Part shown: positions 60,472 through 64,000 of the stretch, one piece after another
Numbering within the stretch: position 1 is the first letter of the stretch
How the letters are laid out: every line of letters starts with the position of its first letter
Assembly: GCF_016907975.1 (NCBI RefSeq)
Contig: NZ_JAFBCY010000004.1
Location: 62,001 to 126,000 of the forward strand
DNA length: 64,000 bases
Reading direction: 5' to 3'
DNA from: Methylopila capsulata
Lineage (GTDB): Bacteria; Pseudomonadota; Alphaproteobacteria; Rhizobiales; Methylopilaceae
The notes under the pieces: generated by a model
Told to the model about the DNA's origin: nothing
Database searches by the model: none
Seen by the model: only the letters and a program-made list of their open reading frames with translations
Translations under genes and position numbers: made by a program

Positions 60472-61478
60472 GCGGCGGGGTTCCAGCAGGCGAGCTTGCG
60501 GCCGCGCACGGTTTCGAGCGGCGGCTTCTCGTCGACGCATTTCGGCAAGGCGTTGCCGCAACGGGGCGCGAAGCGGCAGCCGGGCGTCCTCGAGGCGAAC
60601 GACGGCGCCCCGCTCGGGAGCGGCGTCAGCTCCTCGGTGTCGAGCTCCAGCACGCAGGCTTTGAGGCCGAGCGTGTAGGGGTGGAGCGGCTCGGCCAGCA
60701 GCACGTCGCTCGGGCCCGCCTCCATCACCTGGCCGCCATAGAGCACCACGATCTCGTCGCAGGCCTGGCTTGCGAGCGCCAGGTCGTGCAGCACGAAGAT
60801 GCAGCTTGCGCCGCGCTTCTGGGTCTCGTCGAGGATGAGGCGGACGATCTGCGCCTGGATGGTGACGTCGAGCGCGCTGGTGGGCTCGTCGGCGAGCAGC
60901 AGCTCCGGGTTGGTCGCGAGCGCGATGGCGATCATCACGCGTTGCTGCATGCCGCCGGAAAGCTGGTGCGGGTAGGCGTCGAGGCGCGAGGAAGCGTCGT
61001 TGAGGCCGACGCTTTCCAGAAGCTCGATCGCCCGGGAGCGCGCGTCCTTGGGTCCCATGCCGAGCAGCCGGCGCAGCGGCGACATCAGCTGGCTGCCGAC
61101 CGTGAAGCAGGGGTTGAGCGCCGAGGAGGCGTCCTGGAAGATCATCGAGACGCGGCGGCCCCGCAGCTTCAGCCAGTCCTTCTCGGTCGCGTCGACCAGA
61201 TTGGCGGAGCCGTCGAGCGCCATGCTCCCCTCAAGCCCGACCTGAGGTTTCTGCAGCAAGCCTATGAGGGCCAAGGCGATCGTGGATTTTCCTGCGCCGG
61301 ACTCGCCGACGAGGCCAAGCGTGGCACCGCGCTTCAACGTGAACGACACCTCGTCGAGGATCAGCTTCTCGCCGCGGCTGAGCGAGAGCCGCGCGACGGT
61401 CAGAAGCGGAGCGGGCGCCGGCGCGGCTGACGGCGTTTCCGGCTGGGCGGAGGCGGGGCGGGCGAGGGCGAGCGCCAT
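60468..61478 (-). CDS. Peptide/glutathione-type ABC transporter ATP-binding protein (DppD-like)
   Basis: A 336-residue ATPase. A Pro/Ala-rich N-terminus precedes Walker [20 protein letters not shown], the signature LSGGMQQR, Walker [13 protein letters not shown], switch FVLHDLAL and the C-terminal GCRFAPRCG cluster motif of the peptide branch. It starts 3 bases before the stop of the permease gene is reached on the other side and overlaps the next ATPase as ATGA. It pairs with the DppF-like subunit to energise uptake. Confidence 0.93.
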   Translation of the reverse strand: MALALARPASAQPETPSAAPAPAPLLTVARLSLSRGEKLILDEVSFTLKRGATLGLVGESGAGKSTIALALIGLLQKPQVGLEGSMALDGSANLVDATEKDWLKLRGRRVSMIFQDASSALNPCFTVGSQLMSPLRRLLGMGPKDARSRAIELLESVGLNDASSRLDAYPHQLSGGMQQRVMIAIALATNPELLLADEPTSALDVTIQAQIVRLILDETQKRGASCIFVLHDLALASQACDEIVVLYGGQVMEAGPSDVLLAEPLHPYTLGLKACVLELDTEELTPLPSGAPSFASRTPGCRFAPRCGNALPKCVDEKPPLETVRGRKLACWNPAA

Positions 61479-61480
61479 GG

Positions 61481-62368
61481 TCAGCCCTCCTTGCGAAGCT
61501 TGGGGTCGAACTGCTCGCGCACGCCGTCGCCGACGACGCTGAGCGCGATCAGCAGCACCGCGAGCGCGGCGCCCGGCACCCCGGCGATCCACGGCGCGAA
61601 GCTCACGAAGCTGCGGCCTTCGGCGATCATCAGGCCCCAGTCCGGCGTCGGCGGGGTCACGCCGATGCCGATGAAGGAAAGGCCGGAGGATACGAGGATC
61701 GCGTAGCTCACGCGGATCGTCGCCTGCACCGCGAGCGGGAAGATCACGTTGGGGATGATGTGCCGCCAGACGATGGCGAGCGTGCCGACGCCCATCAGGC
61801 GCGCGGCCTCCACGAAAGGCTGCGCCTTCACCTGCAGCACGTCGCCGCGCACGGTGCGCGAGAACGGCCCGATCAGCGCCACGCCGACCGCGAGCACCAC
61901 CTTGTCGACGCCCTGGCCGAGGATCGAGATGAAGGCGATCGCCATGATGAGCGACGGCAACGCCAGCAGCGAATCCACAAGGCGCATCAGCGCCCATTCC
62001 ACGCGGCCGCCGATCAGGCCGGCGGCGAGGCCGATCACGAGCCCGCCGCCGGCGCCGATCGCGACCGCGCCGAGGCCGATCAGCAGCGCGTAGCGCGCGC
62101 CATAGATGGTGCGGGACAAGAGGTCCTGCCCGAAGCTGTCGGTGCCGAGCAGGTGCGCGCCCCAGGCCGGCGGGGCCATGAAGCTCATCATGTCCTGCTC
62201 GGTCGGGGCGAAGGGCGCGACGAACGGCGCGAAGGCGGCGGCGAAGACGTAGGCCCCGACGACGACGGCCGCGATCACGAACCAGACGTGGCCGCGGACG
62301 TAGGCCCAAGCCATGGCGCCGCGAGAGTGCGCCGCGCGGGGCGGCGACGAGAGAGCGACGTCCGCCAT
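61481..62368 (-). CDS. Peptide/glutathione-type ABC transporter permease (DppC-like)
   Basis: A 295-residue permease with an N-terminal helix (WFVIAAVVVGAYVFAAAFAPF), LLGTDSFGQDLLSRTIYGAR typical of DppC, the coupling loop EAARLMGVGTLAIVWRHIIP and SSGLSFIGIGVTPPTPDWG near the end. Its start overlaps the DppB-like stop (TGATG). With the DppB-like protein it makes the membrane channel of the operon. Confidence 0.93.
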   Translation of the reverse strand: MADVALSSPPRAAHSRGAMAWAYVRGHVWFVIAAVVVGAYVFAAAFAPFVAPFAPTEQDMMSFMAPPAWGAHLLGTDSFGQDLLSRTIYGARYALLIGLGAVAIGAGGGLVIGLAAGLIGGRVEWALMRLVDSLLALPSLIMAIAFISILGQGVDKVVLAVGVALIGPFSRTVRGDVLQVKAQPFVEAARLMGVGTLAIVWRHIIPNVIFPLAVQATIRVSYAILVSSGLSFIGIGVTPPTPDWGLMIAEGRSFVSFAPWIAGVPGAALAVLLIALSVVGDGVREQFDPKLRKEG

Positions 62369-63315
62369 CAGCGTGGCCTCAAGCGCGGATCGAGGAAGGG
62401 ATAGGCGAGGTCGACCAGCAGGTTGGTCAGCACGAACAGGCAGGCGGTCATCATCACGCCGGCTTGCACCACGCCGTACTCGCGGTTGAGCACCGCGCTG
62501 GTCATCATCTGGCCGACGCCGGGCAGCGAGAACACCGTTTCGGTCAGCACCGCGCCCTGCAGCAGCGCGCCGAGCTGCAGGCCGAGGATGGTGACGAGCG
62601 GCAGCATGACGTTGCGCAGGCCATGCACCCACACGACGCGCCAGCGCGGCTCGCCGCGGGCGCGGGCGGCGGCGACGTAGGGCTGTTCGAGCTGCTCGAT
62701 CAGGTTCGCGCGGGTCAGCCGCACGATCATGGCGAGGAAGTAGGTGGAGAGCGTGATCGCAGGCAGCGTCATGTGCACGATCCCGCCCCACAGGTCGTCC
62801 CAAGGTGCGACGAAGCCGAGCGTCGGAAACCAGCCGAGCTGCACGCCGAACAGCCAGATCAGCAGGATGCCGAGGTAGAAGCTCGGAAACGAGGTGCCGG
62901 TCAGCGTCAGGGTCGCGACCGCCGCGTCCCAGCCGGTGTCCTTGCGGGTGGCGGACAGCACGCCGAGCGGCACGCCGATGACGATGGCGAGGCCGAGCGC
63001 CGAGGCGGCGAGCGTCAGCGTCACCGGCAGCGCCTCGAGGAAGGCGTAGCGGAAGATCGGCGCCTTGCTGACGAAGGAGGTTCCCCAGTCGCCGCTGAGG
63101 AAGCCCGCGAGCCAGCGCACGTACTGCTCCGCGATCGGCCGGTCGAGGCCGAGCTGCTTCACCAGCGAGGCGTGGGCCTCGGCCGAATACTCCGAGCCCA
63201 GCATCAGCTGCACCGGATCGCCCGGCGCGAACTTCAGCAGGCTGAAGCTCGCAATCGAGACGATGAGCAGCACCAGAAGGGTCTGCAGGATTTTCTTGGA
63301 GACGAACCAGGCCAT
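62368..63315 (-). CDS. Peptide/glutathione-type ABC transporter permease (DppB-like)
   Basis: A 315-residue permease starting with a helix (ILQTLLVLLIVSIASFSLLKF) and the FAPGDPVQLMLG motif of DppB. DWGTSF, the coupling loop AAARARGEPRWRVVWVHGLRN, and a final LPGVGQMMTSAVLNREY segment are all family features. It follows the binding-protein gene by 142 bases that contain a stable hairpin, which could lower expression of the membrane parts relative to the receptor. Confidence 0.93.
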   Translation of the reverse strand: MAWFVSKKILQTLLVLLIVSIASFSLLKFAPGDPVQLMLGSEYSAEAHASLVKQLGLDRPIAEQYVRWLAGFLSGDWGTSFVSKAPIFRYAFLEALPVTLTLAASALGLAIVIGVPLGVLSATRKDTGWDAAVATLTLTGTSFPSFYLGILLIWLFGVQLGWFPTLGFVAPWDDLWGGIVHMTLPAITLSTYFLAMIVRLTRANLIEQLEQPYVAAARARGEPRWRVVWVHGLRNVMLPLVTILGLQLGALLQGAVLTETVFSLPGVGQMMTSAVLNREYGVVQAGVMMTACLFVLTNLLVDLAYPFLDPRLRPR

Positions 63316-63401
63316 CAGGCGAAGCGGCCCTCGTGCGGCGACGCGACCTACGCCTGTCCGGCGGGGCCGGACGTGGCGGGCGGCGTCGGTGAATCTGTGA
63401 A

Positions 63402-63425
63402 CGCCCGGACCCTTGGGTCCGGGCG
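63402..63425 (-). terminator. Intercistronic hairpin after the binding-protein gene
   Basis: CGCCCGGACCC and GGGTCCGGGCG form a perfect 11-bp stem with a 2-base loop. It lies 33 bases past the receptor stop and 87 before the permease start, all on the minus strand. There is no U-tract, so it is a processing or partial-attenuation hairpin rather than a full terminator. Confidence 0.55.
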
Positions 63426-63457
63426 CGTCGAGGCGCCTGTCGCGAGACGGGCGCCGG

Positions 63458-64000
63458 TTACGACACCGTGACGGTGTGCAGGTTCAGGCTGTCGACCGGG
63501 ATGTACTTGAAGCCCTGGACCTTCTTGGCGAAGATCTTGAACACCGGCATGTGCGAGGTGATGGCGATCGGCGCCTCGTCCATGATGATGTCGCTGGCCT
63601 CGGTGTAGAGCGCCTTGCGGGTGGGCACGTCGAGGCTCACCTGCGCCTGCTCCACGCACTCGTCGAAGCGCTTGTTCGACCAGCCGGGATAGTTCCAGGC
63701 GGCGCCGGTGTGGAACTCCGGGAACAGCGTCTCGTCCGGATCGAGGTCGGCCCACCAGTTGAAGTCCAGCATCTCGAAGTCGCCGGCGTTACGGCGGCTG
63801 ACCCAGGCGGCGCGCTCGACGAGCTCCAGCTTCGGCTTGATCCCGATCTCGGCCAGCATCGGCAGAACGGTCTGCGCGAGGCGCGAGCCGTAGGTGCCTT
63901 CCTCGGTCACCATGAACTTCGGCTCGATCACGTCCTGCACCTTGGCCTTGGCGCGGAACTCTTTGGCCTTCGCGAGGTCGAAGCGCTGGCCTCGGCCGGT
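63458..64000 (-). CDS. Peptide/glutathione-type ABC transporter substrate-binding protein, C-terminal part
   Basis: Only the last 180 residues are inside the window; the frame is open at base 64000. Segments such as PMLAEIGIKPKLELVE, HTGAAWNYPGWSNKRFDECV and EAPIAITSHMP are typical of the C-terminal lobe of extracellular solute-binding family 5 (DppA/GsiB). It is the first gene of the importer operon. Neither the signal peptide nor the ligand-binding first lobe is visible, so the substrate cannot be predicted; proximity of a gamma-glutamyltransferase makes glutathione a guess. Confidence 0.88.
   Translation of the reverse strand, partial: TGRGQRFDLAKAKEFRAKAKVQDVIEPKFMVTEEGTYGSRLAQTVLPMLAEIGIKPKLELVERAAWVSRRNAGDFEMLDFNWWADLDPDETLFPEFHTGAAWNYPGWSNKRFDECVEQAQVSLDVPTRKALYTEASDIIMDEAPIAITSHMPVFKIFAKKVQGFKYIPVDSLNLHTVTVS

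Noticed and set aside
57835-60678. 947-codon plus frame opposite ggt and ABC ATPases
   Set aside because: Longest frame in the region but Arg/Ala/His-rich without motifs, and opposite three genes with intact catalytic signatures.

Overview
The window is high-GC DNA, apparently chromosomal, from an alphaproteobacterium, most likely Rhizobiales/Hyphomicrobiales. This rests on the protein families present (FdxA/Fpr pair, DUF2147, a Ti-type TraA relaxase, a CmpA/NrtA-type cyanate system, PAS/GGDEF signalling) and on the dense GC-rich coding style. The species cannot be named from sequence alone. A lower-GC block at about 27.1-44.3 kb stands out as horizontally acquired.

Layout. 1-1.7 kb: end of a cobalamin gene (cobD) convergent with cobQ. 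2-3.5 kb: a soluble double-PAS chemoreceptor. 3.7-12.8 kb: a minus-strand set. It holds ferredoxin reductase (fpr), 7Fe ferredoxin (fdxA), an SsuABC/NrtABC-like importer, a Crp/Fnr-family regulator, a HEAT-repeat protein, a two-cluster ferredoxin, an AprA/FrdA-like flavoprotein and a DUF971 protein. The importer operon and the flavoprotein operon share an upstream element (GGCAACTAAT on the minus strand). I read this as one regulated uptake-plus-redox module, probably for a sulfur or nitrogen compound; its substrate is unknown. 13-27 kb: ordinary chromosomal genes (mmsA, a BrkB-like membrane protein, a secreted clan GH-A glycosidase, a diguanylate cyclase, an L,D-transpeptidase, a hybrid kinase, nadE, a sulfotransferase-like protein).

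27.1-44.3 kb: an integrative mobilizable element next to tRNA-Ser(GCU). Cargo is a compact minus-strand defence operon: Phd-like antitoxin, C5 DNA methyltransferase, Vsr nuclease, MORC/MutL-type ATPase, Z1 helicase-like protein, DUF4420 PD-(D/E)XK protein and AIPR. This matches the Mza type. The mobility half holds traC/traD, a MOBQ-like oriT, relaxase TraA, an AlpA regulator, a DUF1778/GNAT toxin-antitoxin pair and a large serine recombinase. No type IV secretion genes are present, so the element should depend on a helper for transfer.

44.5-51 kb: small stress-type genes, a GST, an aldo/keto reductase, and an ECF sigma/anti-sigma pair divergent from a DUF4394 secreted protein. Matching candidate promoters (TGCATCC-N15/16-GGGTA) lie on both sides. 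51-56.7 kb: a sigma-54 activator divergent from a cyanate importer and cyanase, with a -24/-12 promoter and three ACGA-N4-TCGT palindromes between them. 56.9-64 kb: a second diguanylate cyclase, then a peptide/glutathione-type ABC importer operon with a gamma-glutamyltransferase downstream; its binding-protein gene runs off the window end.

Two dispersed non-coding repeats were found: a 106-bp intergenic repeat present twice in opposite orientation (3.5 kb and 50.9 kb), and a 115-bp nested inverted repeat at 59.4 kb. No CRISPR array, rRNA operon or complete IS element was seen.
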